Shown one piece after another: positions 14,689-22,389 of a DNA stretch of 35,286 bases (its first letter is position 1; each line of letters begins with the position of its first letter). The notes below the pieces were generated by a model. The model searched no databases and had not been told where the DNA came from. It worked only from the letters and a program-made list of their open reading frames with translations. The stretch covers positions 1 through 35,286 of the forward strand of contig CANCIL010000012.1 of NCBI GenBank assembly GCA_947378095.1, written 5' to 3'. The stretch is from Betaproteobacteria bacterium (GTDB lineage: Bacteria > Pseudomonadota > Gammaproteobacteria > Burkholderiales > Burkholderiaceae). The translations under genes and the position numbers were made by a program.

Positions 14689-16272
14689 ATGAAATCCTTT
14701 TATAAAGCCAGACGAGATCTTTTAAAGGCAATGTCATTGGCAACAGTGATATTGCCTTTATCAAACCCTGCTTGGGCTCAAAGAAAGTTTGATAAAAATC
14801 CATTTGTGCTTGGCGTGGCTAGTGGCTCGCCTACAGATCGCTCGATTGTGCTGTGGACTAGATTGATTGACGAGGGTGTCTTTTCAAGTAATTTGCCTAA
14901 TTCGCCGATAGAGGTCAAATGGGAGGTCGCAAAAGATCAAGCGTTTTCTCAAATAGTGCAATCAGGTATTTCTTTGGCGGTGCCTGTATTGGCGTACTCC
15001 GTTCATGTTGAAGTGAATCAATTGCCTGCTAACCAATGGTTTTTTTATCGCTTTCAAGTAGGCGGTCAGGTGAGTGCTATTGGCAGGACAAGAACGTTGC
15101 CCGCACCTAATCAAGCCATCGAGAAATTGAAACTTGCTTATGCTTCTTGCCAGCATTATGAGCACGGTTATTTCACCGCCTATAAGTTCATGTGTGCAGA
15201 AAGCGTAGATTTGCTAATGTTCTTAGGGGACTATATTTATGAATATGGTCCTGGCCGCAAGGGCGTCAGAGCACACGATAGTGGCCCCATTATTTCATTG
15301 GATGACTATCGTAAAAGATATGTTCTCTATAAGAAAGATCAATACCTTCAGGCTATGCATGCAGCCTGCCCTTGGTTAATGACCTGGGACGATCACGAAG
15401 TGCAAAACGACTATGCTGGTTTAAACGCAGGCACATTTGGCCCCTACGTTTCTGACTTTCCTAAAAGACGTGCTGCTGCTTATCAGGCCTACTATGAGCA
15501 TATGCCCCTGAAATCCTCGGTATTGATAGAGGGCATTGATGGTTTGATGCGGGGCGCAGAGATGCGAGTTTATGGAGACTTTCAATATGGAAAGTTGGCT
15601 AACATCACTATGTTGGATGATCGTCAGTATCGAGATCTAAACATATGCACCCCCTCTGGAAATGGTTCAGCAATCTTCGATCCCAAAACTTGTCAAGAGC
15701 TTCTTGCGCCCGAACGAAGTATTTTAGGAGGCGATCAAGAAAAATGGCTAACAAACAAATTAAGAGACACAAATCAACAAATTTGGAATGTCATTGGTCA
15801 GCCCACCCTCTACGCGCAACGTTATTTTCCTAGTGGCGATAAATTACTTATTTGGAATGATGGATGGGATGGGTTTCCTGCGGCAAGAAAAAGACTCAAT
15901 CAGGCTTTGATCCAAAACCAAGTTAAAAATCTAGTCATATTTGGCGGCGATGTTCATGAAAACTGGGTAGGGTATGTCAAGGCTGACTATGACAAGCAAG
16001 ACAGTTCTGTATTAGGCGTTGAGTTTTGTGGCACCAGCATCACGTCTATTGGTGACGGTGGAAAATATATAGATGCGCGTCTGGCTAAAAACCCGCATTT
16101 CATTTTTGCTGAAGCTAACAAGAAAGGCTACGGCATTGCTGAGTTCACTCCAAAGGCTTTAACTGTAAGTCTTAGAGTGCTAAGTAATGCACAGGATGAA
16201 GATTCCTCTATTGAAACCCTGGCAAAGTTTGTTGTTCAGTCCCATTCCAACAAAATTGATCGCCTCTCCTGA
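14689..16272 (+). CDS. phoD: PhoD-type alkaline phosphatase/phosphodiesterase, Tat-exported
   Basis: About 527 residues from ATG 14689; upstream starts (14593, 14644) would put extra residues in front of the export signal. The N terminus has ARRDLLKAM followed by a hydrophobic stretch and AWA, a twin-arginine signal. Then comes the PhoD N-terminal domain (FVLGVASGSPTDRSIVLWTR) and the metal-binding core: LASCQ-like ASCQHYEHGYF, FLGDYIYEY, WDDHEVQNDY, LDDRQYR and GGDVHENW. These match Ca/Fe-dependent PhoD phosphatases that release phosphate from mono- and diesters in the periplasm. It starts 108 bases from the divergent barrel gene and abuts the convergent amidohydrolase. Confidence 0.9.
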   Translation: MKSFYKARRDLLKAMSLATVILPLSNPAWAQRKFDKNPFVLGVASGSPTDRSIVLWTRLIDEGVFSSNLPNSPIEVKWEVAKDQAFSQIVQSGISLAVPVLAYSVHVEVNQLPANQWFFYRFQVGGQVSAIGRTRTLPAPNQAIEKLKLAYASCQHYEHGYFTAYKFMCAESVDLLMFLGDYIYEYGPGRKGVRAHDSGPIISLDDYRKRYVLYKKDQYLQAMHAACPWLMTWDDHEVQNDYAGLNAGTFGPYVSDFPKRRAAAYQAYYEHMPLKSSVLIEGIDGLMRGAEMRVYGDFQYGKLANITMLDDRQYRDLNICTPSGNGSAIFDPKTCQELLAPERSILGGDQEKWLTNKLRDTNQQIWNVIGQPTLYAQRYFPSGDKLLIWNDGWDGFPAARKRLNQALIQNQVKNLVIFGGDVHENWVGYVKADYDKQDSSVLGVEFCGTSITSIGDGGKYIDARLAKNPHFIFAEANKKGYGIAEFTPKALTVSLRVLSNAQDEDSSIETLAKFVVQSHSNKIDRLS

Positions 16273-17043
16273 CTACCAATATAAATATTTGGGATTGCTC
16301 ACTAGTATCTGATCTATTAAAGACGCATCGGAAACTAATGTATTCAGATCGCTGAGTTGGTTTTCATAAGTTTGCTTTGCTTCAAAACCGGTATGAGGCC
16401 AATCGCTCCCCCACAGTAATTTCTTAGGACCAATCGCATCAAGCCAGTAGTCCAACACCTTGCTGTGATGAAGATGTGGCGTTCTATATTGCGCGCTCAA
16501 CTTGACCCAAAGCGAAGCAGCGTGCCGCTCAATTCCGGTAGCTTCATTTAAAAATTCTGAATCCGTCTTAGGCCTACCGAAATGATCAATCACGATCTCT
16601 GTACCCTTGGGTATATCCAACAACAAAGTATTGAGTAGGCCATCATCATGATGTATTTCTAGATGCAACCCTGATTCATTAATCAAATCAATCAATTTCC
16701 AATGAGCACGAATATGGGCAGCTGGGCTCTCGTTTCCAAAGAGATTGAGTCGAGCACCAAGCACTCCTTGCTCTTTAAGTTCTTCTAGCTCTGATCTAGG
16801 TGTATTAGGTGGTAACACGGCTACACCCTTGAGCTTATTTTGGCTGCGCTGTATGGCAGCAAGCAAGAAGGAATTATCTACCCCTAGAAAGCTTGGTTGC
16901 ACTATGACCCCGCCTTCTAATCCTGCTTGAGTAGCAAGCTTTTCCCATTGATCAATAGTCGCATCGTACGCAATCACATAACGACTTTGGGCCTGATTGA
17001 TGGACTTAGCCAAAAAAATATGGAAATGGGCATCAATTTTCAT
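16273..17043 (-). CDS. Amidohydrolase-2 family metal-dependent hydrolase
   Basis: 256 residues. The start MKIDAHFHIF gives the metal-binding DxHxH-like motif, IHHDDG and VIDHFGRP supply further conserved histidines, and WGSDWPH near residue 215 is the family's typical late Asp motif. The fold is a TIM barrel. Relatives hydrolyse lactones such as 2-pyrone-4,6-dicarboxylate or decarboxylate aromatic acids; the exact substrate is not identified. The stop codon abuts that of phoD, with no intergenic space. The divergent gene beyond it encodes a TctC-type binding protein, a common neighbour of such hydrolases in Burkholderiales. Confidence 0.85.
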   Translation of the reverse strand: MKIDAHFHIFLAKSINQAQSRYVIAYDATIDQWEKLATQAGLEGGVIVQPSFLGVDNSFLLAAIQRSQNKLKGVAVLPPNTPRSELEELKEQGVLGARLNLFGNESPAAHIRAHWKLIDLINESGLHLEIHHDDGLLNTLLLDIPKGTEIVIDHFGRPKTDSEFLNEATGIERHAASLWVKLSAQYRTPHLHHSKVLDYWLDAIGPKKLLWGSDWPHTGFEAKQTYENQLSDLNTLVSDASLIDQILVSNPKYLYW

Positions 17044-17094
17044 TTTGAGTATGCTACTTTATATTCTTAATAAAAATCAGATCATGGGTACCAA

Positions 17095-18054
17095 ATGAAG
17101 TTACTAATACAGGTCTTATCTCTGCTGTTGTGCTTGGTGAGCCCTATTCATGCGCAAGAATGGCCTAATCGACCTATTAGCCTGATCGTAAGCTATCCCC
17201 CAGGAGGTACTGCTGATTTGATGGCTCGAACGATTGCAGGCCCCTTAGGGAAAGAGCTTGGCACTTCAGTGGTAGTTGAAAATAGGCCGGGAGCAAGCGG
17301 GCAAATTGCAGCAGCTTATGTTGCTAAGGCAAGCGCCGATGGATATACCCTGATGCTTGATGCCTCTTCATACTCTGTAAACCCCTCCTTGTTTCCTAAA
17401 TTGCCATATGACCCCAATCGAGATTTCAAAACCTTGGGGATCTTGGCTCAGTACCCCAATGTATTGCTAGTGCACCCAAGCTTTCCTGCAAAGTCAGTCA
17501 AAGAGATGGTTGCCTTAGCAAAGGCTAAGCCCAATGGCATAGCCTACGCATCTTCTGGAAATGGTTCCGCACAACATCTCGCTGGAGCTCTGTTTGAAGT
17601 GAAGGCGGGCGTAGAGATGCAGCATGTACCCTATAAAGGCGGTGGCCCAGCTTTAAATGATGTAGTGGGCGGTCAGGTGCCAGTATTTTTTGGTAGCGTT
17701 GCCTCTACTAAGCAGTATGTAGAGACCGGTAAATTAAATGCCCTTGCGGTCACCGGGAAAAAGCGAGCCTCATCTATGCCTAGTGTGCCCACAATGGCCG
17801 AAGCCGGTATAGCAGGTTATGAAGTTTATGAGTGGAATGGTATTTTTGCTCCAGCTGCTACACCCGCAGTCATTCTGACCAAAATTTCAGATGCGATTGC
17901 AAAGGTGATGCAATCACCTGAAGTAAAAGAAAAAGTGAGCTCCTTAGGCGGAGAAATTTTTCAGGGCAATGCTGATGCTGCAGATAAATTCATTAAGGTG
18001 CAAATGGCCGAGTGGTCTAGGTTAGTTAAGAGTGGAAAAATTACGGTTGATTAA
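17095..18054 (+). CDS. Bug/TctC-family periplasmic solute-binding protein
   Basis: 319 residues with a signal peptide (about 1-21, cleavage after IHA). The mature start EWPNRPISLIVSYPPGGTADLMAR is diagnostic: SYPPGG-x-D is the substrate carboxylate-binding loop of Bug (Bordetella uptake gene) receptors. Later GNGSAQHLAGALF and VPYKGGGPALNDVVGGQV also match. They bind dicarboxylates or amino acids with high affinity; many are orphans without TctAB membrane partners, as here. The gene is divergent from the amidohydrolase, suggesting that the binding protein and hydrolase could handle related carboxylates (inference). Confidence 0.93.
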   Translation: MKLLIQVLSLLLCLVSPIHAQEWPNRPISLIVSYPPGGTADLMARTIAGPLGKELGTSVVVENRPGASGQIAAAYVAKASADGYTLMLDASSYSVNPSLFPKLPYDPNRDFKTLGILAQYPNVLLVHPSFPAKSVKEMVALAKAKPNGIAYASSGNGSAQHLAGALFEVKAGVEMQHVPYKGGGPALNDVVGGQVPVFFGSVASTKQYVETGKLNALAVTGKKRASSMPSVPTMAEAGIAGYEVYEWNGIFAPAATPAVILTKISDAIAKVMQSPEVKEKVSSLGGEIFQGNADAADKFIKVQMAEWSRLVKSGKITVD

Positions 18055-18055
18055 T

Positions 18056-18085
18056 TTGTAAATTACAAAAGTATCACGATATAAT
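18056..18085 (+). promoter_or_regulatory. Sigma-70 promoter candidate for the riboswitch transcript
   Basis: TTGTAA at 18056-18061, an 18-base spacer, then a perfect TATAAT at 18080-18085. It begins one base after the stop codon of the binding-protein gene, so the riboswitch transcript should start near 18092. Confidence 0.65.
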
Positions 18086-18093
18086 TTAATGAA

Positions 18094-18275
18094 GCAGGAG
18101 AGCGAGGGGCAACCCTCCACCGAAGGCGCAAACTCCCATGAACGCTCAGGTATCCACCAGGAAGGTACTGCTTATCCTAAATAGCCGTCTGGAGAGTCAC
18201 CATCTTTATGGTGCACCGAAGGAGCAAGCACTAAGCTAGGTTTAGTGTGAATCTCTCAGGTATCAGGGACAGGGG
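18094..18275 (+). ncRNA. Tandem glycine riboswitch
   Basis: Two glycine aptamers in a row. Aptamer 1 (18094-18171) has ggagagcg, a hairpin gaggg-gcaa-ccctc, caccgaaggcgcaaa, and gctcaggtat, closed by gcag/ctgc. Aptamer 2 (about 18186-18275) has ggagag, hairpin caccat/atggtg, caccgaaggagcaag, hairpin cactaa/tttagtg and ctctcaggtatcagggacag. Both carry the conserved CACCGAAGG and CUCAGGUA cores. Glycine riboswitches usually control glycine cleavage or amino-acid transport genes; neither follows here. Confidence 0.93.
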
Positions 18276-18276
18276 G

Positions 18277-18321
18277 AGCGGCATCCATCCACATGATTGA
18301 TGTGTCTGATGGGCTGCTTTT
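18277..18321 (+). terminator. Attenuator-like hairpin of the glycine riboswitch
   Basis: A long stem in three parts: agcggc 18277-18282 / gctgct 18313-18318 (one wobble), ccatc 18285-18289 / gatgg 18308-18312, and cacat 18290-18294 / atgtg 18300-18304, with a gattg loop. It is followed by only four T residues, then GGG. The place and shape fit an expression-platform terminator, but the short T-run makes termination efficiency uncertain. Confidence 0.55.
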
Positions 18322-18354
18322 GGGAGAATTTGTATGTGCACTCAAATTTCATAA

Positions 18355-18446
18355 GTTAGCAATGCTTTCTGGTCTGTCGCTACAGGCCACTCCAATTTCT
18401 ATCGATTCATTTTCTCAATTGCTTTTGCAGTTGAGCCATTGCTAAC
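18355..18446 (+). promoter_or_regulatory. Branched leader structure before the 62-residue gene
   Basis: A perfect 10-bp stem (gttagcaatg 18355-18364 with cattgctaac 18437-18446) encloses two hairpins: 18371-18388 (ggtctgt-cgct-acaggcc) and 18414-18435 (ctcaattgc-tttt-gcagttgag, nine pairs). The closing strand ends right before the ribosome binding site aaaggt. I cannot match it to a known RNA family; it may be a second regulatory element. Confidence 0.5.
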
Positions 18447-18459
18447 TAAAGGTAAACAT

Positions 18460-18648
18460 ATGACAAATAAATTTGTTGAAGAAGCCCCATATCACCCTGG
18501 CTATGAAGATGCTAGTTTTAAAGCACCAGTCTCTCCAGTTGCTGCAGAGCTAGATAGTTTTAGAAAAAGCAATTCACGCTATTTAAATTTTGCAGACGTC
18601 ATCGTAGATTTCTGTGCGTCCGAACAAGCGAAGCACCTAATCAAGTAA
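18460..18648 (+). CDS. 62-residue protein of unknown function under glycine riboswitch
   Basis: ATG 18460 has AAAGGT (18447-18452) seven bases upstream. The product is hydrophilic, acidic, without membrane helix or signal peptide: an N-terminal Pro/Tyr-rich part (EEAPYHPGYED), a proline-flanked linker (KAPVSPVAAEL), and a C-terminal helix-prone part with one cysteine. I do not recognise it. It is the only gene between the tandem glycine riboswitch and a hairpin at 18661-18694, so it should be the riboswitch's target. A regulator, a chaperone-like small protein or a leader for something lost are all possible. Confidence 0.6.
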   Translation: MTNKFVEEAPYHPGYEDASFKAPVSPVAAELDSFRKSNSRYLNFADVIVDFCASEQAKHLIK

Positions 18649-18660
18649 GGCGCTGCTTTA

Positions 18661-18694
18661 AATCAATAGGCCACCGTATTGTGGTCTATTGATT
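18661..18694. terminator. Terminator-like hairpin between convergent genes
   Basis: A 14-bp stem (18661-18674 with 18681-18694, one wobble) with a six-base loop. It lies between the 62-residue gene and the convergent phosphatase gene. No clear T-run follows on either strand, so it may stall polymerase, protect RNA ends or act with Rho. Confidence 0.5.
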
Positions 18695-18701
18695 GCCTAG
18701 G

Positions 18702-19346
18702 CTATAGATCGAGGTTGTCTAGGGCCAAGGTATCAAGATGACTAGTATCGGCCCAGCGATCTACTTTCCAAGCATGACCATCGTGGCTAATCCAGTTCAG
18801 CGAGGCATTGGGAACTGAAACTGCTTTTTCAGCATCGAGCGCTTGATTGCTAGCAAGCCTATACATCATATCGAGCGTGCCTCCATGACTGACTAGCAGA
18901 ATTGTTTTGCCAAGATGCTGTAGTCGAATTTTTTCTAATGCCTGATGTGTGCGCTCCGCAAATTGTGCAATGCTCTCACCACCACGCAATTCTTCATGAA
19001 TATCTCTGCTCAGATGGTTTTTCCATAGCTCGGCATCAAATTGAGGCGCCTCTGCAGTAGTAACTCCTTGCAGCACGCCCAAATGCCTCTCTCTTAAAGT
19101 ATGATCCACAATCGCTTTTGTATTAAATAAAGTTTCTATGGCGTTGGCAGTTTTAGCAGCGCGCAGTAAATCGCTGGTGTACAGCACATCAAATTGCAGA
19201 TTAATTGCTTTAATGGCTTTTGCCATCTGTGCTGCTTGGGCTATACCTGTTGGATTTAAATCAACATCAGTGTGACCTTGTAGGCGCCTTTCAGCATTCC
19301 AATCAGTTTCACCATGACGTACTAAACAAAAGCGAGTTGTATTCAT
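18702..19346 (-). CDS. Histidine phosphatase family protein (phosphoglycerate mutase-like)
   Basis: 214 residues. LVRHGETDWN near the N terminus carries the phosphorylated histidine and adjacent arginine; YTSDLLRAAKTA, the LRERHLGVLQG segment and VSHGGTLDMMYR (second catalytic His) complete the active site. Members include alpha-ribazole phosphatase, cofactor-dependent mutase-like phosphatases and broad-specificity phosphatases; no cobalamin genes lie nearby, so a general phosphatase role is more likely. Third gene of the MOSC-GNAT-phosphatase set, 21 bases after the GNAT gene. Confidence 0.9.
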   Translation of the reverse strand: MNTTRFCLVRHGETDWNAERRLQGHTDVDLNPTGIAQAAQMAKAIKAINLQFDVLYTSDLLRAAKTANAIETLFNTKAIVDHTLRERHLGVLQGVTTAEAPQFDAELWKNHLSRDIHEELRGGESIAQFAERTHQALEKIRLQHLGKTILLVSHGGTLDMMYRLASNQALDAEKAVSVPNASLNWISHDGHAWKVDRWADTSHLDTLALDNLDL

Positions 19347-19367
19347 ACTGTCATCATAAAGGCTAAA

Positions 19368-19763
19368 TTATTTTTTGATCGTCCATGCTCGTGGGTTATG
19401 TTCAAAGCCAATATGTTGGTAGTAGTCATTGGCTTTCGGTGCCGCAAGTAAAACAATCGTGCAGTTTGGCCCTAGTCGTGTTTTAGTTTCTTCAATCAGT
19501 GCTTTACCAATTCCTTGCTTTTGATATTGCTGATCTACTGCTAGATCAGCGAGATAAGCTACATAAGCAAAGTCTGTTAAAGATCGAGAGATCCCCACTA
19601 GTTGATCACCATCCCATGCGGTAATTGTGAGATTGGCATGGTGAAGCATGGCTTCAAAAGTTTGCGGATTATCAATCGGCCTTCGCTCTCCAAGGCTAGA
19701 TCGAATATAAAGATCGATAGCTTGTGCGGCTGTAATTTTGGCGTCATCATGATAGGTGATCAT
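19368..19763 (-). CDS. GNAT-family N-acetyltransferase
   Basis: About 131 residues. LADLAVDQQYQKQGIGKALIEETK contains the acetyl-CoA pyrophosphate-binding loop Q/R-x-x-G-x-G/A of GNAT enzymes, and YYQHIGFEHNPRAW is the usual C-terminal motif. The acceptor substrate is unknown. Its ATG (19763) overlaps the TGA of the MOSC gene in a TGATG arrangement, indicating translational coupling; a TTG start at 19766 is also possible. Confidence 0.88.
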   Translation of the reverse strand: MITYHDDAKITAAQAIDLYIRSSLGERRPIDNPQTFEAMLHHANLTITAWDGDQLVGISRSLTDFAYVAYLADLAVDQQYQKQGIGKALIEETKTRLGPNCTIVLLAAPKANDYYQHIGFEHNPRAWTIKK

Positions 19764-20269
19764 CAATTTTCTGTAGATGCTGAAACAAAAGCATCCCCTA
19801 TTAGTATATTTCCGGAAACAAGAACCTCTGCACGCAAGCCGCCTCGACCTTCAAAAGCATTCATAAAATCAGATTTATTTAAAAGTTCTGCAGGCCTTTG
19901 GCAAGGAGTACAAAGCTCTACACCTTTACATTGAACATTTCCTAAAAAGAAAGTCTTACCAACAAAGTGATTTAATTCTATTGGAGAGATATTACTGAGC
20001 ACAATATTGCGTCGGGTTTCTGAGGCGTCAAAGTTGGGCTCATCGCCACCCAGAAGCCAATCATTGGCAATATCTATGCCGGTTTGAGCTATTAAGCTAA
20101 TGTGACGAATTTTCTGAGGCATATTCTGGGAGAAGGTGCCTGTTTGGAGCGCATAACGATCGCCTTGGATGCCTTGGCCTGCAATAAGCTCTGCCATTTC
20201 GATGGATTGCATGGGCACCCCTGCTTGAGGGGCAATATAGATAGCTTGAATCCGAACACTTTCAGTCAT
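19763..20269 (-). CDS. MOSC domain protein
   Basis: About 168 residues from ATG 20269; GTG 20320 and ATG 20281 would extend the N terminus. A MOSC (molybdenum cofactor sulfurase C-terminal) fold is indicated by GIQGDRYA, the RRNIVLSNI segment, and the invariant cysteine in GVELCTPCQRP, followed by GRGGLRAEVLVSG. Stand-alone MOSC proteins such as YiiM/YuaD handle molybdenum cofactor or reduce N-hydroxylated compounds. First gene of the operon with GNAT and phosphatase genes; divergent from the second EamA transporter. Confidence 0.88.
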   Translation of the reverse strand: MTESVRIQAIYIAPQAGVPMQSIEMAELIAGQGIQGDRYALQTGTFSQNMPQKIRHISLIAQTGIDIANDWLLGGDEPNFDASETRRNIVLSNISPIELNHFVGKTFFLGNVQCKGVELCTPCQRPAELLNKSDFMNAFEGRGGLRAEVLVSGNILIGDAFVSASTEN

Positions 20270-20343
20270 GATGTATTGCATATTACAACCCATGCATTCA
20301 AGTTTGTTAATACAATCCACTCAGACAGACTAAAAGGGTGATA

Positions 20344-21216
20344 GTGAATAAAGAAACTAAAGGAATGCTCATTGGATTTATCGGCATTCTCATTTTTAGT
20401 CTAACTTTGCCAGTAAGCAAAATTGCGATTCAAAGCTTTGATCCCTATTTCATTGCCTTTGGTAGGGCCGCTCTTGCGGGTTTAATCGCTCTTGCCTACC
20501 TAGTAATTCAGCGTGAGCCAATGCTGGCTAAAGCCGATCTTCCCAGATTTGTAGTAATCGCTTTAGGTGTGGTTTTTGGCTTTCCTATATTGACTACGGT
20601 GGCCATGGCGTATGGTTCTTCGTCTCATGGCGCCGTCATTCTCGGCATGATGCCCTTGGCTACTACTGTGATTGGGGTTGTGCGTTTTGGCGAGCGCCCA
20701 TCAACTGGGTTTTGGTTGGTGTCACTGTTGGGCGCCGCGCTAGTGGTGACCTATGCGCTATTAAAAAGTTCGGGTAGTTTTACTCTGGTAGATGGTCTGT
20801 TGGTGCTTGGGGGTATTTGTGCCTGTATTGGCTATGTTGAAGGCGGCGAGCTCTCTAGAAGAATGAATCCTAGGGCGGTAATTTCTTGGGCATTAGTAAT
20901 TTCTTTGCCCTTCAACATCGTATTCAGTTACCTTACTTTCCAACCTAGCTATCTAGATGCTGGAACAATGGCTTGGACGATCTTTGTATATCTCAGCCTT
21001 TTTCCAATGTTTCTAGGATTTTTCTTTTGGTACGAGGGACTTGCTATTGGTGGCATTGCGCGCGTAAGTCAGGTCCAATTAATTCAGCCGTTTTGTACCT
21101 TATTCGCGGCAAATATATTGCTGGGCGAACCACTGACATGGATGAATTTAATCTTTGCTGTTTTGGTGGTGTCTACAGTCATTCTAGGAAAGCGCATGCT
21201 AGTTCAAAGGAGCTAG
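20344..21216 (+). CDS. EamA/DMT-family transporter, second copy
   Basis: About 290 residues with ten hydrophobic helices in two EamA repeats. GTG 20344 is preferred: AAAAGGG at 20332-20338 lies five bases ahead; GTG 20338 is inside that site. Sequence marks include LPVSKIAIQSFDPYFIAFGRA and GLAIGGIARVSQVQLIQPF. It is only distantly like the transporter at 2933. Substrate unknown, export of a metabolite is typical. The start is about 75 bases from the divergent MOSC gene. Confidence 0.88.
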   Translation: MNKETKGMLIGFIGILIFSLTLPVSKIAIQSFDPYFIAFGRAALAGLIALAYLVIQREPMLAKADLPRFVVIALGVVFGFPILTTVAMAYGSSSHGAVILGMMPLATTVIGVVRFGERPSTGFWLVSLLGAALVVTYALLKSSGSFTLVDGLLVLGGICACIGYVEGGELSRRMNPRAVISWALVISLPFNIVFSYLTFQPSYLDAGTMAWTIFVYLSLFPMFLGFFFWYEGLAIGGIARVSQVQLIQPFCTLFAANILLGEPLTWMNLIFAVLVVSTVILGKRMLVQRS

Positions 21217-21224
21217 GAAGTAAA

Positions 21225-21250
21225 AAGCCCCGATAGTACGGGGCTTGGTA
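21225..21250 (-). terminator. Intrinsic terminator for the 60-residue gene
   Basis: Stem aagccccg 21225-21232 / cggggctt 21239-21246 with an atagta loop. On the minus strand it is followed by TTTTTA, so it terminates leftward transcription. It also lies just after the EamA gene, where the plus-strand tail is poorer in T. Confidence 0.8.
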
Positions 21251-21251
21251 T

Positions 21252-21434
21252 TTAGGCAGACGCTACACTGAGCTTGTTGAGCGCGCGCTGAATCTTGTCC
21301 TTTTCTTTTGGTTTAGTGCTTGACTCTAAAAGTTTTGTGAGTTGAGCAATATTCAGGGGGCCTAAACGAGCTTTCCCTGTTTTAGTAAGCATGGAGTTAC
21401 TTTTTCGATTTTTTTGGTTTTGATTTACTGCCAT
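21252..21434 (-). CDS. Small basic conserved-looking protein
   Basis: 60 residues with many Lys, Asn and Gln (MAVNQNQKNRKSN, KTGKARLGPLN) in the N-terminal half, and a helical C-terminal half (AQLTKLLES, KEKDKIQRALNKL). The composition is like that of small RNA- or ribosome-binding proteins, but I cannot name the family. It has its own strong terminator at 21225-21250, which argues that it is a real, separately expressed gene. Confidence 0.65.
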   Translation of the reverse strand: MAVNQNQKNRKSNSMLTKTGKARLGPLNIAQLTKLLESSTKPKEKDKIQRALNKLSVASA

Positions 21435-21566
21435 TGGATTTTCCTAGAGTATTGGAATGATGAATCTGTGATGTTGCTTCACATGATTCCCCTTTCTAGG
21501 GCGCAGAATAGTGATCACCATTTCAGAATAACAGTTAAAGGCCTCAGGCGCTATGATTGATCCATT

Positions 21567-21923
21567 ATGAATTTGTCTATTTTCAATAATCAGTTCGGCT
21601 TTATTGGGATGTTAGTTCTTTCAAATGTCTTTATGACATTTGCTTGGTATGCCCATTTAAAAAATTTGGCCGCCAAACCCTGGTGGATTGCTGTTTTAGC
21701 AAGCTGGGCTATTGCTTTGTTTGAATATGCACTGCAAGTGCCCGCTAATCGAGTTGGCTATCAATATTTTAATCTTGGGCAATTAAAAATTGCTCAAGAA
21801 GTCATTACCTTAAGTGTATTCGTACCATTTGCTGTGTTCTATATGGGCGAACCTTTTAAAACAGACTACATCTGGGCAGGTCTTTGCTTGCTTGGCGCTG
21901 TCTACTTTATGTTTAGATCATGA
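21567..21923 (+). CDS. DUF486 (DMT superfamily) membrane protein
   Basis: 118 residues with four hydrophobic helices. MTFAWYAHLK, SWAIALFEYALQVPANRVGY and FAVFYMGEPFKTDYIWAGLCLLGAVYFMF are typical of the DUF486 family, half-size relatives of drug/metabolite transporters that should work as dimers. First of three overlapping genes: its stop overlaps the next start by four bases (ATGA). Confidence 0.9.
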   Translation: MNLSIFNNQFGFIGMLVLSNVFMTFAWYAHLKNLAAKPWWIAVLASWAIALFEYALQVPANRVGYQYFNLGQLKIAQEVITLSVFVPFAVFYMGEPFKTDYIWAGLCLLGAVYFMFRS

Positions 21924-22144
21924 TTACTCTGCCTAAAATTATTTTTGCCCTAGTGATGGGGGGTCTCATGTCCCTCACTATTACATTCGCCATCTCCATG
22001 GTGCGCGAGGGCGCTGCTAGTAATTTCCTTTGGTTGTGGTTTGATGCTTGGTCAATAGCCTATCCTGTAGCGATAGTTTGCATCTTGGTCTATCGCCCAG
22101 TTTCTGAATGGGTTACGACTGCGCTAGTTAAAAAGCTGAAATGA
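21920..22144 (+). CDS. DUF2798 small membrane protein
   Basis: 74 residues with two membrane helices (about 6-26 and 42-62). The pattern LPKIIFALVMGGLMSLTITF, then a short loop and WSIAYPVAIVCILVYRP, fits DUF2798. Function unknown. Both ends overlap neighbours by four bases, so it is translated together with the DUF486 and lipoprotein genes. Confidence 0.8.
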   Translation: MITLPKIIFALVMGGLMSLTITFAISMVREGAASNFLWLWFDAWSIAYPVAIVCILVYRPVSEWVTTALVKKLK

Positions 22145-22371
22145 AATCTTACCTACTGACATTCTTTGCCTTGAGTTTGGTGTCATGCGCCGCTGTGTAT
22201 ACAGACGCTTCCGACTCTAATCACGTTACCTATATCAATAGTAGTGGCGAATCGATTGAGCAACTCACTGGTAATGCCAACGCCTATTGCGCGCAATTTG
22301 GCAAGACTGCTTCGTTTAGAAGTAGCGATAGTCAGTTTTTGGTAGTCTTTGACTGCAAGATGCAGCGCTAA
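22141..22371 (+). CDS. Small lipoprotein
   Basis: 76 residues. The signal peptide ends in a lipobox (LVSC, Cys16). The mature part is about 60 residues with two cysteines (AYCAQFG and FDCKMQR) that may pair. It is the last gene of the DUF486-DUF2798 set and converges with prfC, whose stop lies 18 bases further. Family not recognised. Confidence 0.75.
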   Translation: MKSYLLTFFALSLVSCAAVYTDASDSNHVTYINSSGESIEQLTGNANAYCAQFGKTASFRSSDSQFLVVFDCKMQR

Positions 22372-22389
22372 GCTTTAGTTCAGCGACGC

